From Hoeflea algicola (GTDB taxonomy: Bacteria > Pseudomonadota > Alphaproteobacteria > Rhizobiales > Rhizobiaceae): 64,000 nt of DNA. Below, in pieces: positions 49,892-60,161 of this stretch; within the stretch, counting starts at the first letter, position 1; each line of letters starts with the position of its first letter. The notes under the pieces were generated by a model. The model did not search any database and had not been told where the DNA came from. It saw only the letters and a program-made list of their open reading frames with translations. The DNA lies in NCBI RefSeq assembly GCF_026619415.1, contig NZ_JAOVZR010000001.1:4014501-4078500 (forward strand), given 5' to 3'. A program made the translations under genes and the position numbers.

Positions 49892-51700
49892 ATGTCACAA
49901 GTCTCTTTCTGGGTGTTCCTGTCCGAAACCTCGGGCCTAATCTCCACCCTCATGCTCGCACTGGTGTTCCTGGGATTTCTGTTTGAAAAGCTGCCACCGG
50001 CGGCAGTCGCCACCGCGGGTGCTGCCGGCTTTCTGTTGATGGGCTACGTTTCGACAGACGAAGTCCTGCAGGTGTTTTCCAACCCGGCGCCGATCACCAT
50101 CGCTGCCATGTTCATCCTGTCATCGGCCTTGGTGAGCACTGGCGTGCTCGACGCGGCTTCTTCCTATTTCGTCAAATTGGCGAAAAGGCGTGGCCTCAGC
50201 GCGCTGATTTTGTTGTTGCTGGGGGCAGCGATTGCCTCGGGCTTGATGAACAACACCCCGCTGGTCCTGGTTCTCATTCCCATCGTCATCAAGATGGCGC
50301 AATCGCTTAAGCTCGCCTCGAGCCGGGTTCTGATCCCGCTTTCCTACATGTCGATTCTTGGCGGCACGCTGACCTTGATCGGAACGTCCACCAACCTGCT
50401 CATTGACGGCGTGGCGCAGCAGGCGGGTATGGAGCCGATGCGGATGCTTGAAATCCTGCCGTTCGGTCTGTCTGCGCTGGTCGTCGGTTCGGTCACGCTG
50501 TTCTTCCTGGGGCCGCTGCTGCTGCCCACGCGCGCGTCCGCCAATGAAACCCTCGATGACGAGGCAATCGAGTTCATGTCGGAGGCGCGGATCAGATATT
50601 CGGGCGAACATGAAAAGGATGCTGAGGGCGGTGACCGGCCGCTATCGGATTTTACCGCGCTGTCGCGCACTCGGGTGCTGTCCGTGTTGCGTGGAAGCGA
50701 GCGGTTGAAGCCCGATCCGGATCTGTTGCTGACCAGGCAGGACCTTGTCATCTTCCAGGCCAATCAATCCGAATTGCTGACGCTTCGCGAACATCCGCGC
50801 TACCAGGTGGGGTATTACAAGCAGCGGCTTGAACCACGCGAGGGCGCAAGCAGCGAGATGGTCGAGGCTGTCTATGCGGGCGATGCCCGCAGCAGCGGCC
50901 GCCGGGTGAGCGACCTCAACTGGTTCGAAAAAGGTGTGGGCGTTGTCGGCATATCTCGCCGCGGTCACAATCCCGGTCCGGAACTCGCCGGTGTGCGGCT
51001 GCGGCCCGGTGATCGGGTGCTGCTCGACGGCCGTTCCGGTGATCTGTCCTCGATTCTTCATTCGGAAAGCTTTGTTGCCGCGACGAGACCCAGGCTGAGG
51101 CCCTACAAGCGTCACCGCGCCAATCTGGCAATCTTCACGATGGCGCTGGTGGTGGCGCTGTCGATCCTCAATATTGCACCGCTGGTCACGCTGGCACTGC
51201 TCGGCGTCGGCGTCATCCTGCTGACGCGCTGTGTTGAGGCTGAGGATGCCTGGAATTCAATTGACGGGTCGATACTGGTATTGATTTTCGCCATGCTGGC
51301 GATTGGCCAGGGGTTGGAAAACACCGGTGTCATCAAGACGCTGGTGGCCGTGATAGCGCCCTATCTCAGCGATGCCTCACCGCTTGTCGTCATCTTTGCG
51401 CTTTACGCGCTGACGTCGCTGCTGACCGAGATGGTATCGAATAATGCCGTGGCGGTGATTCTCACGCCGGTGGCAATCAGCCTGGCGGCCTCGATCGGCA
51501 TGGACCCGAAGCCGTTGGTCTATACCGTCATGCTCGGCGCTTCGGCGAGCTTTGCGACCCCCATCGGTTATCAGACCAACACGATCGTCTATGCGGCCGG
51601 CGGCTACAGGTTTTCGGATTTCCTGAAGCTGGGGCTGGTTATGAATGTGGTGGTCGGTGTCGCGTCCTGCCTGTCTATCTGGTTCTTTGCCGTGCGCTGA
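49892..51700 (+). CDS. SLC13/DASS-family permease with TrkA-C domains
   Basis: A 602-residue inner-membrane transporter of the divalent-anion:sodium symporter type. Membrane helices occupy residues about 15-215 and 400-600, with the family signature halves LGAAIASGLMNNTPLVLVLI plus TLIGTSTNLLIDG, and LTEMVSNNAVAVILTPVAIS plus FATPIGYQTNTIVYAAGGYR. Between them is a soluble insert with two TrkA-C-like units (LSVLRGSERLKPDPDLLLTR, PGPELAGVRLRPGDRVLLDG) that may sense a ligand. The substrate could be sulfate, dicarboxylate or another anion. It is flanked by a bidirectional terminator. Confidence 0.92.
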   Translation: MSQVSFWVFLSETSGLISTLMLALVFLGFLFEKLPPAAVATAGAAGFLLMGYVSTDEVLQVFSNPAPITIAAMFILSSALVSTGVLDAASSYFVKLAKRRGLSALILLLLGAAIASGLMNNTPLVLVLIPIVIKMAQSLKLASSRVLIPLSYMSILGGTLTLIGTSTNLLIDGVAQQAGMEPMRMLEILPFGLSALVVGSVTLFFLGPLLLPTRASANETLDDEAIEFMSEARIRYSGEHEKDAEGGDRPLSDFTALSRTRVLSVLRGSERLKPDPDLLLTRQDLVIFQANQSELLTLREHPRYQVGYYKQRLEPREGASSEMVEAVYAGDARSSGRRVSDLNWFEKGVGVVGISRRGHNPGPELAGVRLRPGDRVLLDGRSGDLSSILHSESFVAATRPRLRPYKRHRANLAIFTMALVVALSILNIAPLVTLALLGVGVILLTRCVEAEDAWNSIDGSILVLIFAMLAIGQGLENTGVIKTLVAVIAPYLSDASPLVVIFALYALTSLLTEMVSNNAVAVILTPVAISLAASIGMDPKPLVYTVMLGASASFATPIGYQTNTIVYAAGGYRFSDFLKLGLVMNVVVGVASCLSIWFFAVR

Positions 51701-51705
51701 GGACA

Positions 51706-51742
51706 AAAACGGGCCGCGCCCATTCAAGGGCCGGCCCGTTTT
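51706..51742. terminator. bidirectional Rho-independent terminator
   Basis: AAAACGGGCC (51706-51715) and GGCCCGTTTT (51733-51742) form a perfect 10-pair stem whose arms supply A/T runs for both directions. It ends the rightward permease transcript and the leftward ABC-transporter operon. Confidence 0.88.
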
Positions 51743-51788
51743 GATGTCATTGAGGCGGCGACACCGCCGGCTTGAAGGGCAGGGCGCT

Positions 51789-52577
51789 TTAGATAGCCAG
51801 GTAATCGTGCCGTAATTGCTCGTTGTGAAGCACTTCATCGGCAGTGCCGTCGAAGACAACCTCACCGGATTCCAGGATGACCGCCCGGTCGGCAAGCTTG
51901 AGTGCCCGCACTGCGTTTTGTTCCACAAGGATCGTCGTGATGCCCTGTTCCTTGATGATATTGAGGGTTTTTTCGATCTCGTCGACAATTACCGGGGCCA
52001 GCCCTTCGTAAGGCTCGTCGAGAAGCAGCACCTTGATGTCGCGGGCAAGTGCCCGTCCGATCGCCAGCATCTGCTGCTCACCACCCGACAAGGTGATGCC
52101 CTCCTGTTTGCGACGCTCGCCCAGGCGCGGGAACAACTCATAGATCCGTTCCAGCGACCAGCCGATTGGCGGCGCGATCTGGGCAAGCTGGATGTTTTCC
52201 TCAACTGTCAGCCCGGCGATAATCCGGCGGTCCTCGGGAACCAGCGACAAGCCGGCGCGCGATGCCTCGTGCGAACTCATCAGATGCAGCGCCTGATGGT
52301 CGAGCCAGACTTCGCCGCTGGTCATTTGCGGTGAGCCGATCTGGGCGATGGCGCGCAGTGTCGAGGTCTTTCCGGCGCCGTTGCGGCCAAGCAGAGCCAG
52401 GATTTCGCCTTCGTGGACGTTGAAACTGACGCCCTGGACGATGTAGCTCTCGCCGTAATAGGCATGAATGTCGTGGACAGACAGAAACGCCGGAGCGGTG
52501 GCCGCCTGGTTGGCGTTCTTCGAAAAATCCGGGCGGTCGATCTCTGCGCCACCCTTGATGAGTTCGATCTGGCTCAT
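51789..52577 (-). CDS. livF: branched-chain amino acid-type ABC transporter ATPase (LivF-like)
   Basis: A 262-residue cytoplasmic ATPase. Walker A is LLGRNGAGKTSTLRA, signature TLSGGEQQMLAIGRALARD, Walker B KVLLLDEPYEGLAP, switch His replaced by Gln-Asn in TTILVEQNAVRALK, as usual in LivF. A 30-residue N-terminal extension precedes the domain. The start overlaps the LivG stop by 4 bases. Confidence 0.95.
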   Translation of the reverse strand: MSQIELIKGGAEIDRPDFSKNANQAATAPAFLSVHDIHAYYGESYIVQGVSFNVHEGEILALLGRNGAGKTSTLRAIAQIGSPQMTSGEVWLDHQALHLMSSHEASRAGLSLVPEDRRIIAGLTVEENIQLAQIAPPIGWSLERIYELFPRLGERRKQEGITLSGGEQQMLAIGRALARDIKVLLLDEPYEGLAPVIVDEIEKTLNIIKEQGITTILVEQNAVRALKLADRAVILESGEVVFDGTADEVLHNEQLRHDYLAI

Positions 52578-53332
52578 GCTGCGGCCTCTCCAAGATAGGC
52601 TTCTTTGACTTTCGGATGGCCCTTGATGTTCTCAGGGGTATCCTCGACGAGTGGCGACCCTTGCGCCAATACCGTGATCCGCTTGGCCAGCGAGAACACC
52701 ACATGCATGTCGTGCTCGATGATCACCATGGTGATGTCGCGGCGTTCGTGGATCTGGTTGAGCAGTTCGATCGTGTTGTTGGTGTCGGCGCGCGCCATAC
52801 CGGCCGTCGGCTCATCGAGCAGCAGCAGCTTCGGTTCCTGGACAAGGCACATGGCCATCTCCAGGCGTCGCTTGTCGCCGCGCGACAGTGAGCTTGCTGT
52901 CATGCCCCGCTTGTTGGTCATGTCCACATCGGAAAGCATGTGTTCGGCCTTCTCGATGATGCCTTTTTCGGATGCGATCGACTTCAGTGCGTGCATGCGG
53001 AAGGCACCGTCGCGTTTGGCAAAGCACGGAATCAGCATGTTCTCTATCACCGTGAGATCGCCAAAGATTTCCGGCGTCTGGAAGACGCGGGAAATCCCCA
53101 GCTGGTTGATCTCGTAGGGTTTGCGTCCGAGCACGGATTGACCGTTGAACATGACTGTTCCCGTGTCCGGAATCAGCTTGCCAACCAGAACATTGAGCAG
53201 TGTCGATTTGCCGGCGCCGTTGGGGCCGATGATCGCATGGACGGTGCCTTCGGCAATATCCAGATTGACATCGCCGAGGGCCTGAAGACCACCGAACCGT
53301 TTGTTGACATTAGAGACTTCGAGAATTCCCAT
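52574..53332 (-). CDS. livG: branched-chain amino acid-type ABC transporter ATPase (LivG-like)
   Basis: A 252-residue ATPase with Walker A IIGPNGAGKSTLLNV, signature SLSRGDKRRLEMAMCLVQEP (Arg in place of the usual second Gly), Walker B KLLLLDEPTAGMARAD and His switch MVIIEHDMHVV. It pairs with LivF; the permease gene ends 18 bases upstream of its start. Confidence 0.95.
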   Translation of the reverse strand: MGILEVSNVNKRFGGLQALGDVNLDIAEGTVHAIIGPNGAGKSTLLNVLVGKLIPDTGTVMFNGQSVLGRKPYEINQLGISRVFQTPEIFGDLTVIENMLIPCFAKRDGAFRMHALKSIASEKGIIEKAEHMLSDVDMTNKRGMTASSLSRGDKRRLEMAMCLVQEPKLLLLDEPTAGMARADTNNTIELLNQIHERRDITMVIIEHDMHVVFSLAKRITVLAQGSPLVEDTPENIKGHPKVKEAYLGEAAA

Positions 53333-53350
53333 ATCTGATATCTCCGCAGA

Positions 53351-54562
53351 TCAGTTAACGTGCGCTGACGGCTTCGGATGATGTTTTCCATCCTGGCCGG
53401 GCTTGTTGCTTTTCCTGTTCTTGCCGGTAATCGCGTTCCAGATCCGGGTTCCGCCTTCGATCAGCCCGCCCGGCAGGAAGATGACGACCATCATGAAAAG
53501 CAGGCCCAGCGTCAGCGACCAGCCCTTGCCGATAAACGGATGCACCAGGAATACGACCGCATCTTCGACCCCGTCGGGAAGCGCCGAAAACCAGCTGTGC
53601 AGAATGTTGTCGTTGATCTTCGAAAAGATGTTCTCGAAATACTTGATGAATCCTGCACCCAGAACCGGTCCCATCAGGGTTCCGGCTCCGCCAAGGATCG
53701 TCATCAGCACAACCTCGCCTGACGCCGTCCACTGCATGCGCTCGGCGCCGGCAAGCGGGTCCATCGAAGCCAGCAGACCACCGGCGAGGCCGGCATACAT
53801 GCCCGAAATCACGAACGCTGCGAGCGTGTAGGGGCGCGGGTTGAGACCGGTGTAATTCATCCGGGTCTGGTTGGTCTTGATCGCGCGCAGCATGGTGCCA
53901 AACGGCGACCGGAAGATCCGCAGCGAAAGGTAAAACACGATGATCGCGATAATGGCGCAGAAATAATAGCCGTTGTTGAAGGTGAACTGCCAGCCGCCGA
54001 TATTTACCTTGGTGCTCTCTATCATGAGGATACCAAAGAAATGCGGGCTGTTCGGGCTGGCTGCATCCATCAGGATCTGCGGATCGTCGGTGTAGACCTG
54101 CAGACCGGTTTCACCATTGGTCAGCGGCGTCAGCACCGAATAGGCCAGGTTGAACGACATCTGGGCAAAGGCCAGTGTCAGGATCGAGAAATAGATACCC
54201 GAGCGGCGCAGCGAAATGTAACCGATGAAAAGCGCGAACAACGCGGAAGTGATGACGGCAAGGACGAGGCCCGGCAGAACATTGTAGCTCAGAAGCTTGT
54301 ACATCCAGACGACGGAGTAGGAGCCGACCCCCAGAAACGCCGCATGGCCGAAGGAGAGGTAACCGGTCAGACCGAACAGGATGTTGAAGCCGATCGCAAA
54401 GATGCCGTAGATCGCGAAACGCTGCATCAGGTCCGGATATCCGGCATTGAACTGCGCCATCGCCGATCCCTCGGGGAACGGTTGCAGCAAAATCGGCGTC
54501 GCCAAGGTCAGAAATATGACGACCAGGAGAAATGTCGTGTCTTTTTTACTCAGTCCCAGCAT
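53351..54562 (-). CDS. livM: branched-chain amino acid-type ABC permease (LivM-like)
   Basis: A 403-residue permease with about 10 membrane helices. [20 protein letters not shown] is the conserved second-helix loop, and [20 protein letters not shown] is the ATPase-coupling loop. A charged C-terminal tail ([20 protein letters not shown]) is longer than usual. It lies 3 bases after livH. Confidence 0.95.
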   Translation of the reverse strand: MLGLSKKDTTFLLVVIFLTLATPILLQPFPEGSAMAQFNAGYPDLMQRFAIYGIFAIGFNILFGLTGYLSFGHAAFLGVGSYSVVWMYKLLSYNVLPGLVLAVITSALFALFIGYISLRRSGIYFSILTLAFAQMSFNLAYSVLTPLTNGETGLQVYTDDPQILMDAASPNSPHFFGILMIESTKVNIGGWQFTFNNGYYFCAIIAIIVFYLSLRIFRSPFGTMLRAIKTNQTRMNYTGLNPRPYTLAAFVISGMYAGLAGGLLASMDPLAGAERMQWTASGEVVLMTILGGAGTLMGPVLGAGFIKYFENIFSKINDNILHSWFSALPDGVEDAVVFLVHPFIGKGWSLTLGLLFMMVVIFLPGGLIEGGTRIWNAITGKNRKSNKPGQDGKHHPKPSAHVN

Positions 54563-54565
54563 GTC

Positions 54566-55597
54566 TTATTCCTCCATCACGCCTTTGCGCCCCATGAGAC
54601 CGCGGGGACGGGTCAAAAGGATGATGATTGCAACCAGATAAATGATGATTTGGTCGATGCCGGGGATCACTGACTTGACCTCGTTCATGGAAGCGAAGCT
54701 CTCCAGAATGCCAAGCAGGAAGCCGGCGAGCACTGCGCCCGGTAGCGACCCCATGCCGCCGACAACGACCACGACGAAGGACAGGACCAGAAAGTCCATA
54801 CCCATATGGTAGTTGGGCGAGTTGATGGGCGCGTACATCACGCCGGCAAGACCGGCAACCGCCGCGGCTATGCCGAACATGATGGTAAAACGCTTGTCGA
54901 TATTGATGCCGAGCAGGCCGACGGTTTCACGATCGGCCATGCCAGCACGGACGACCATACCGAATGTCGTGAACCGCAGGAATGCGAAGACCGCGCCGAC
55001 GATCGCCATGGAGAACAGAAAATAGACCAGCCGCCATGCCGGATAGATGATGGCGTTCTCGGCAAACCCGATCAGCACGCCGAAATCGATCGATCCCCGG
55101 AACATATCCGGTGCCGCCGTCGGGATCGGATTGGCGCCGTAGAAATACTTGACGATTTCCTGAAGCACGATCGCCAGGCCAAACGTCACCAGAATTTGGT
55201 CGGCGTGGGGGCGTTTGTAGAAGTGTTTGATCAGGCCGCGTTCCATGATGTAGCCGAGCACCAGCATCACCGGGATCGCCAGCAGGATCGACAGGGGAAC
55301 CGACCAGTTGATGATCGAATCGCCAAGTCCCTTGCCAAACAATGATTCGACGATGGGCGTCTTGATCTGCAGCGGCTTGCCGAGAAAATCCAGTTTTTCG
55401 GGGTCCAGCGTAATGGTCGAGATGCCCAGTATCTTTTGCATTGTAACCGCGCAAAAAGCACCAATCATGAACATCGCGCCGTGCGCGAAATTGACCACAC
55501 CGAGTGTTCCGAAGATGAGGGTTAGTCCGAGCGCGATCAGTGCATAGGCACTGCCTTTGTCGAGCCCGTTCAATAATTGAAGGATAATTGCGTCCAT
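54566..55597 (-). CDS. livH: branched-chain amino acid-type ABC permease (LivH-like)
   Basis: A 343-residue permease. QLLNGLDKGSAYALIALGLT and LIFGTLGVVNFAHGAMFMIG are LivH signatures; RFTTFGMVVRAGMADRETVG is the coupling loop. An insertion at about residues 60-95 (LDPEKLDFLGKPLQIKTPIV) forms a periplasmic segment. It is 109 bases after the binding-protein gene. Confidence 0.95.
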   Translation of the reverse strand: MDAIILQLLNGLDKGSAYALIALGLTLIFGTLGVVNFAHGAMFMIGAFCAVTMQKILGISTITLDPEKLDFLGKPLQIKTPIVESLFGKGLGDSIINWSVPLSILLAIPVMLVLGYIMERGLIKHFYKRPHADQILVTFGLAIVLQEIVKYFYGANPIPTAAPDMFRGSIDFGVLIGFAENAIIYPAWRLVYFLFSMAIVGAVFAFLRFTTFGMVVRAGMADRETVGLLGINIDKRFTIMFGIAAAVAGLAGVMYAPINSPNYHMGMDFLVLSFVVVVVGGMGSLPGAVLAGFLLGILESFASMNEVKSVIPGIDQIIIYLVAIIILLTRPRGLMGRKGVMEE

Positions 55598-55706
55598 GGT
55601 CCCAACCGATCATTGAGGCGTGATAAGCGTAAATTTTGCCTGGTAGATAAAATTGCCGCGCTGGTGCGATGACCAGCGCGACAACGTTCATGCACTATTC
55701 CAGGCC

Positions 55707-57050
55707 TTAGGCGCCCGAATTGCACTTCCCGAGATCGCCGCCGGCAAACATCGGATGATCAGGTGCGTACTCGACCTGGGCGCGCGGAGTAACTTCCACG
55801 ATTTCCAGCGCATCGTACTCGTTGGTCGGGTCTTCCTTGCCCTTCATGACCAGCACGTCCTTGAAGCACTGATGGTCTTCCTTGCGGTAAAGGGTCGGAC
55901 CATTGCCGAGGCCGTCGAACTCGAAGCCTTCGAGCGATTCGGCAATGCCGCAAGGATCAAAGGTTCCAGCACGCTCGGCAGCATCAGCATAGAGCAGCGC
56001 CTGCGCATAGCAGGTCTGGGCGGCGTTGGACGGCGGGAAACCGTACTTTTCGCCGAACGACTTGACGAATGCCTTGGTGCCTTCGTCCTGCAGTGTCCAG
56101 GACCAGTTGGTCGAGCCAAACACGCCCTTGATGTTGGGACCTGCGCCCTTGGCCATCAGCTCGGAGTAGAGCGGAACCACGATTTCGAACTGCTTGCCGT
56201 TGACCATCTTGTCGCGCAGGCCGAACTGAACCGCGTTGGTCAGCGAGTTGACCATGTTGCCGCCGTAATGGTTCAAGATCAGCACGTCGGCGCCAGAGTT
56301 GAGAACCGGAGCGATGTAGGATGAGAAGTCCGTGGTCGCCAGCGGGGTCAGAACGTTGTTGACTGTTTCCCAGCCCACGCCTTCGGTTGCGGCCTGGATC
56401 GACTCCTGCTGGGTCCAGCCCCAGGTGTAGTCGGCGGTCAGGTGATAGGCCCGGCGATCCGTACCGTAGTTCTTCGCCAGCACCGGTGCGAGCGCGGCGC
56501 CCGACATGTAGGCATTGAAGAAATGGCGGAAGCCATTGGCCTTCTTGTCCTTGCCGGTGGTGTCGTTGGAGTGGGTCAGACCGGCCATGAAAATGATGCC
56601 GGCTTCCTGACAGAGACCCTGAACGGCCACGGCCACACCGGATGATGAACCACCGGTGATCATGATGGCACCGTCTTTTTCGATCATCGACTTGGCAGAC
56701 GCACGCGCGGCGTCGGACTTTGTCTGGGTATCGCCGGAGACGAACTCGACCTTTTTACCAAGCACGCCGTTGCCCTTGAGCATCTTCGACGAGAAGGTGC
56801 CGATCATGCCGCCATCGCCTTCACCGTTAAGGTGCTCGACGGCAAGCTGGTAGGCGCGAAGCTCGTCGGCGCCTTCGTCAGCATACGGACCGGTCTGCGG
56901 AACGTTGAAGCCGAAAACAACCGAGCCGCCCTTGGGCTCGTTCATGTAGGCATTGGCGGAGCTGGTGAAAATCGTCGGCAGCGCAAGGCCGGCGCCTATC
57001 GCCGCGCCTGACTTAATCAGCGTACGTCGATTTACATGGAATTTTGACAT
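55707..57050 (-). CDS. ABC transporter substrate-binding protein, Liv type, Tat-exported
   Basis: A 447-residue periplasmic binding protein. The N-terminus NRRTLIKSGAAIGAGLALPT is a twin-arginine signal, so it is folded before export. The type I binding fold follows (VVFGFNVPQTGPYADEGADE; ITGGSSSGVAVAVQGLCQEA; FNAYMSGAALAPVLAKNYGT). It differs from classical LivK, so the ligand may be an amide, amino acid or urea-like compound rather than leucine. It is the first gene of the operon; AGGGAGGA precedes its start. Confidence 0.92.
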   Translation of the reverse strand: MSKFHVNRRTLIKSGAAIGAGLALPTIFTSSANAYMNEPKGGSVVFGFNVPQTGPYADEGADELRAYQLAVEHLNGEGDGGMIGTFSSKMLKGNGVLGKKVEFVSGDTQTKSDAARASAKSMIEKDGAIMITGGSSSGVAVAVQGLCQEAGIIFMAGLTHSNDTTGKDKKANGFRHFFNAYMSGAALAPVLAKNYGTDRRAYHLTADYTWGWTQQESIQAATEGVGWETVNNVLTPLATTDFSSYIAPVLNSGADVLILNHYGGNMVNSLTNAVQFGLRDKMVNGKQFEIVVPLYSELMAKGAGPNIKGVFGSTNWSWTLQDEGTKAFVKSFGEKYGFPPSNAAQTCYAQALLYADAAERAGTFDPCGIAESLEGFEFDGLGNGPTLYRKEDHQCFKDVLVMKGKEDPTNEYDALEIVEVTPRAQVEYAPDHPMFAGGDLGKCNSGA

Positions 57051-57450
57051 AAAATCCTCCCTGGTGTGGAACGGGCAAAGCCTCCCAGCTTCGCCGCTTC
57101 GCTAAATTAATAGCAGTCTCAAGACAAACATGGCCTTGGGTCAGACACCATTCGACTATTGTATATTCACGCAAAGTTTCTGAGGGTTTCGGGGTGTGAG
57201 CATTACTGTGTCCCGTTAATAAAATGAATGGGAACACGGCGCCGGGCATCGCGCAGGGATGCTCCAGTGCCCGGTTTTCGGCCGGTTTGGATAATCTCCC
57301 AAGCCGTGGTGAATTATGCTGTCGTCAGCAGAAGCGACGCCGAATAGGGGCGTGATCAGGTCCAGTTTGGAATCGTTTTAAACTGTACTATTTGACTCCA
57401 CTTTGAAAATACCTTACCGAAATTGTCATGTTAAAAATGGCGAAAACGGC
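57051..57450. other. intergenic divergent promoter region
   Basis: No gene. It separates the leftward ABC operon from the rightward iron locus. TTTGGAATCGTTTTAAA near 57373-57389 vaguely resembles an Irr-type iron control element but the spacing is wrong, so I do not call it. Confidence 0.5.
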
Positions 57451-57981
57451 ATGACCATGTGGAACGCGGATGAGCGCGAGGAATGTCCGGCAGCGGCCTA
57501 TCTCAGGCAGGCGCCGGAAAACCTCGTTGTCAATGGCTATCGCAACTGGATTGCCGGCTTGGTCGAAAAGGACCGGCGCTATTGGGATGTGGCCTGGCGG
57601 GCCCATGCCGAAGCGCTTGGCGCGGTCGAAGGGCAGGTCGCGCTCGATGCGTTGTCCGGGTTGATCGACCAACTCGGCGTCTGTGCCCGCTGTCCGCTGC
57701 GCTTCTATAAACCGGGCGCCGGTCACCTGTGCCGCGATGAATGCCTGATGCTCGGCATGATTGCTGGCGCCCAGCACGGTGACGAGAACACCTTGGTTGC
57801 TGCAGCCAAGATGCTGAGTTGCTCGAATGCCTGCGTCGAGGTGATCGACCGGGCCAGCGCTTATGCAGCGGTGCTGCTTGGCCAGAACCAGCGTCTGGCG
57901 CCCATACCCTTTGCCGCGCTTGCCGATATCGACTTCCGCGCCGCGCCCCACGATCCCGGTGCCAGCGGTTCACTTCACTGA
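57451..57981 (+). CDS. cysteine-rich hypothetical protein of the imelysin locus
   Basis: A 176-residue protein. I start at ATG 57451 (MTMWNADEREECPAAAYLRQ); the frame stays open further upstream. It has seven Cys, several in pairs that could bind metal or a cluster (LIDQLGVCARCPLRFYKPGA, HLCRDECLMLGMIAGAQHGD, MLSCSNACVEVIDRAS). It lacks a signal sequence. It is 32 bases before the imelysin gene, so a role in iron handling or sensing is likely by context. Confidence 0.75.
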   Translation: MTMWNADEREECPAAAYLRQAPENLVVNGYRNWIAGLVEKDRRYWDVAWRAHAEALGAVEGQVALDALSGLIDQLGVCARCPLRFYKPGAGHLCRDECLMLGMIAGAQHGDENTLVAAAKMLSCSNACVEVIDRASAYAAVLLGQNQRLAPIPFAALADIDFRAAPHDPGASGSLH

Positions 57982-58013
57982 TTTCAATACGTTTTACAGG
58001 AGTAACTCAGACG

Positions 58014-59288
58014 ATGAACAAGATCGCCCACTTCCTCGCCGTTGGCCTGCTTGCCTCAAGCGCCATGACCTCGGTCGCTCTGGCAGAAGTTACCCCCGAA
58101 GCAGTTATTGCCAATTATGTTGATATCGCACAAGCCAAGTATGACGACGCGCTGGCAACTGCGAAAGCACTCGACACGGCCGTCGAAGCGCTTCTGGAAA
58201 ACCCTGATGAGACGACGTTGGAAGCCGCGCGGCAAGCCTGGCTCGCAGCCCGCGTGCCTTACCAGCAGACCGAGGTCTACCGCTTTGGCAACGCCATCGT
58301 CGATGACTGGGAAGGACGGGTCAACGCCTGGCCGCTTGACGAGGGCCTGATCGATTATGTCGACCCAAGCTACGGCGCCGAAAGCGACGAGAACACGCTT
58401 TTCACAGCCAATGTCATTGCCAATCCCTCAATCGAGATCAACGGCAAGACCATCGATGCCAGTGTCATCACCCCGGATCTGATCTCCAGCACGCTGCAGG
58501 AAGCGGGCGGCATTGAAGCCAATGTCGCTTCCGGCTACCACGCCATCGAATTCATGCTCTGGGGCCAGGATCTCAACGGCAATGGCCCGGGCGCAGGCAA
58601 CCGTCCGGCCACCGACTACAGCCTGACCAACTGCAGCAACGACCATTGCGAGCGCCGCCGCGACTATCTTCATGCCGTGACCGATCTGCTGGTCATGGAT
58701 CTGGAGGAGATGGCCGAAAATTGGAGCGCTGGAGGCAAGGCCCGCGCGGTCCTTGAGCAGGGCGAAGCGTCCGCCGGTCTTTCTACCATTCTCACCGGCA
58801 TGGGATCGTTGTCCTATGGTGAACTCGCCGGCGAACGGATGAAGCTCGGCCTGCTGCTTGGTGATCCGGAAGAAGAGCATGACTGCTTTTCCGACAACAC
58901 CCACAATTCGCATCTCTATGATGCAGTCGGCATCCGCAATGTCTACCGCGGCGCCTATACCCGGGTTGACGGAACGATCATCAGCGGCCCGGCGCTTTCC
59001 GATCTGGTCGCCGAGAAGGATCCGGCGATTGCCGAGGAACTATCGACGGATCTCGACGCCACCGTGGCAGCGATGGAAGCCATGGCTAAACGCGCAGAAA
59101 CGGTAGAGGCCTATGACCAGATGATCGCCATCGGCAATACCGAAGGCAATGCCGCGGTGCAGGCCGGCATTGACGGTCTGATCAAGCAGACCCGGTCGAT
59201 CGAGCGGGCCATCGCGGCACTTGATCTCGGTTCGATTGAACTTGAAGGGTCGGACAGCCTCGACAGCCCCAACGCCGTGTTCCAGTGA
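58014..59288 (+). CDS. imelysin family protein, periplasmic iron-uptake (IrpA-like)
   Basis: A 424-residue protein with signal peptide IAHFLAVGLLASSAMTSVAL (cut near AEV). The imelysin/peptidase M75 fold has the GxHxxE motif in SGYHAIEFMLWGQDLNGNGP. The C-terminal half contains TILTGMGSLSYGELAGERMK. Imelysins take part in iron uptake, and the GxHxxE site is thought to bind metal. Start ATG 58014 has ACAGGAGTAACTC upstream. A frame running from 57819 is not translated. Confidence 0.92.
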   Translation: MNKIAHFLAVGLLASSAMTSVALAEVTPEAVIANYVDIAQAKYDDALATAKALDTAVEALLENPDETTLEAARQAWLAARVPYQQTEVYRFGNAIVDDWEGRVNAWPLDEGLIDYVDPSYGAESDENTLFTANVIANPSIEINGKTIDASVITPDLISSTLQEAGGIEANVASGYHAIEFMLWGQDLNGNGPGAGNRPATDYSLTNCSNDHCERRRDYLHAVTDLLVMDLEEMAENWSAGGKARAVLEQGEASAGLSTILTGMGSLSYGELAGERMKLGLLLGDPEEEHDCFSDNTHNSHLYDAVGIRNVYRGAYTRVDGTIISGPALSDLVAEKDPAIAEELSTDLDATVAAMEAMAKRAETVEAYDQMIAIGNTEGNAAVQAGIDGLIKQTRSIERAIAALDLGSIELEGSDSLDSPNAVFQ

Positions 59289-59295
59289 GACAGCC

Positions 59296-59613
59296 ATGAT
59301 CATTTGCAGCTGCAACATCATCACCAAGACAGACATCGAGGAAGCCGTCACTGGCTTCCTCGATTGTGATCCATGGCAATTGATTACGCCGGGCAAGGTG
59401 TTTCATGCCATGCAAAAGCGTGGCAAATGCTGCGGCTGCTTCCCGGGTGTCATCGATATCATAGTTGAAACCACTGAGCGCTATCACGCGGCGATGAACA
59501 GCCCGCAGGCGCAAGTGATCGATCTGTTGAGCCGGATTGCCGATCAACGTCTTCGCATGAACGCCGCCAGGCAGGCGGGTGCGGTGAGAAAACAATCGTC
59601 GGCTGCCGCCTGA
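59296..59613 (+). CDS. bfd: bacterioferritin-associated ferredoxin-like protein
   Basis: A 105-residue protein with an N-terminal [2Fe-2S] BFD domain: MIICSCNIITKTDIEEAV gives two Cys, RGKCCGCFPGVIDIIVE the others. Bfd passes electrons to bacterioferritin to release stored iron, and the bfr gene is 40 bases downstream. It is longer than E. coli Bfd by a helical tail of about 40 residues. Confidence 0.9.
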   Translation: MIICSCNIITKTDIEEAVTGFLDCDPWQLITPGKVFHAMQKRGKCCGCFPGVIDIIVETTERYHAAMNSPQAQVIDLLSRIADQRLRMNAARQAGAVRKQSSAAA

Positions 59614-59653
59614 TGTGCGAAAATGAGGGGCGTTTTCACAATCAGGGACGGAC

Positions 59654-60142
59654 ATGAACATGAAGCGAAGTCAGAAGGTTATCGACTGCCTCAATGAGGC
59701 TCTCTTTCTCGAGCTCGGTGCGGTGAATCAATACTGGCTGCATTACCGGTTGTTGGAGGATTGGGGCTACACCAAGCTGGCTGCCAAGGAGCGCGCCGAG
59801 AGCATTGAAGAGATGCAGCATGCCGACAAGATTGTCGAACGGATCATTTTCCTGCAGGGTTTTCCAAACCTGCAGACCCTGGCACCGCTCAGAATCGGCC
59901 AGAATATCAAGGAAGTGCTTGAAGCCGACCTGGCCGGAGAGAAGGATGCCTGGAATGCCTATACCAAATCGCGGAATGTCTGCGAGGCGGAAGGCGACTT
60001 TGTCAGCAAGAACCTGTTTGAACAGCTGATTGCCGATGAGGAAGGTCATATTGATTTTCTCGAAACGCAAATCGAGCTGCTGACAACGCTGGGTGAACAG
60101 AAATACGGGCAGCTGAATGCGTCGGCTGCCGATGAAAGCTGA
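59654..60142 (+). CDS. bfr: bacterioferritin
   Basis: A 162-residue iron-storage 24-mer subunit. Ferroxidase ligands are visible in [20 protein letters not shown] and [20 protein letters not shown], the haem-binding Met is in EEMQHAD, and [20 protein letters not shown] supplies the last Glu/His pair. It is co-oriented with bfd. Confidence 0.97.
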   Translation: MNMKRSQKVIDCLNEALFLELGAVNQYWLHYRLLEDWGYTKLAAKERAESIEEMQHADKIVERIIFLQGFPNLQTLAPLRIGQNIKEVLEADLAGEKDAWNAYTKSRNVCEAEGDFVSKNLFEQLIADEEGHIDFLETQIELLTTLGEQKYGQLNASAADES

Positions 60143-60161
60143 GTGAAAGAGTAGCAAAGAC

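Noticed and set aside
57373..57389. Irr-type iron control element
   Set aside because: The halves TTTGGAA and TTTTAAA have a three-base centre instead of one and are not symmetric enough.
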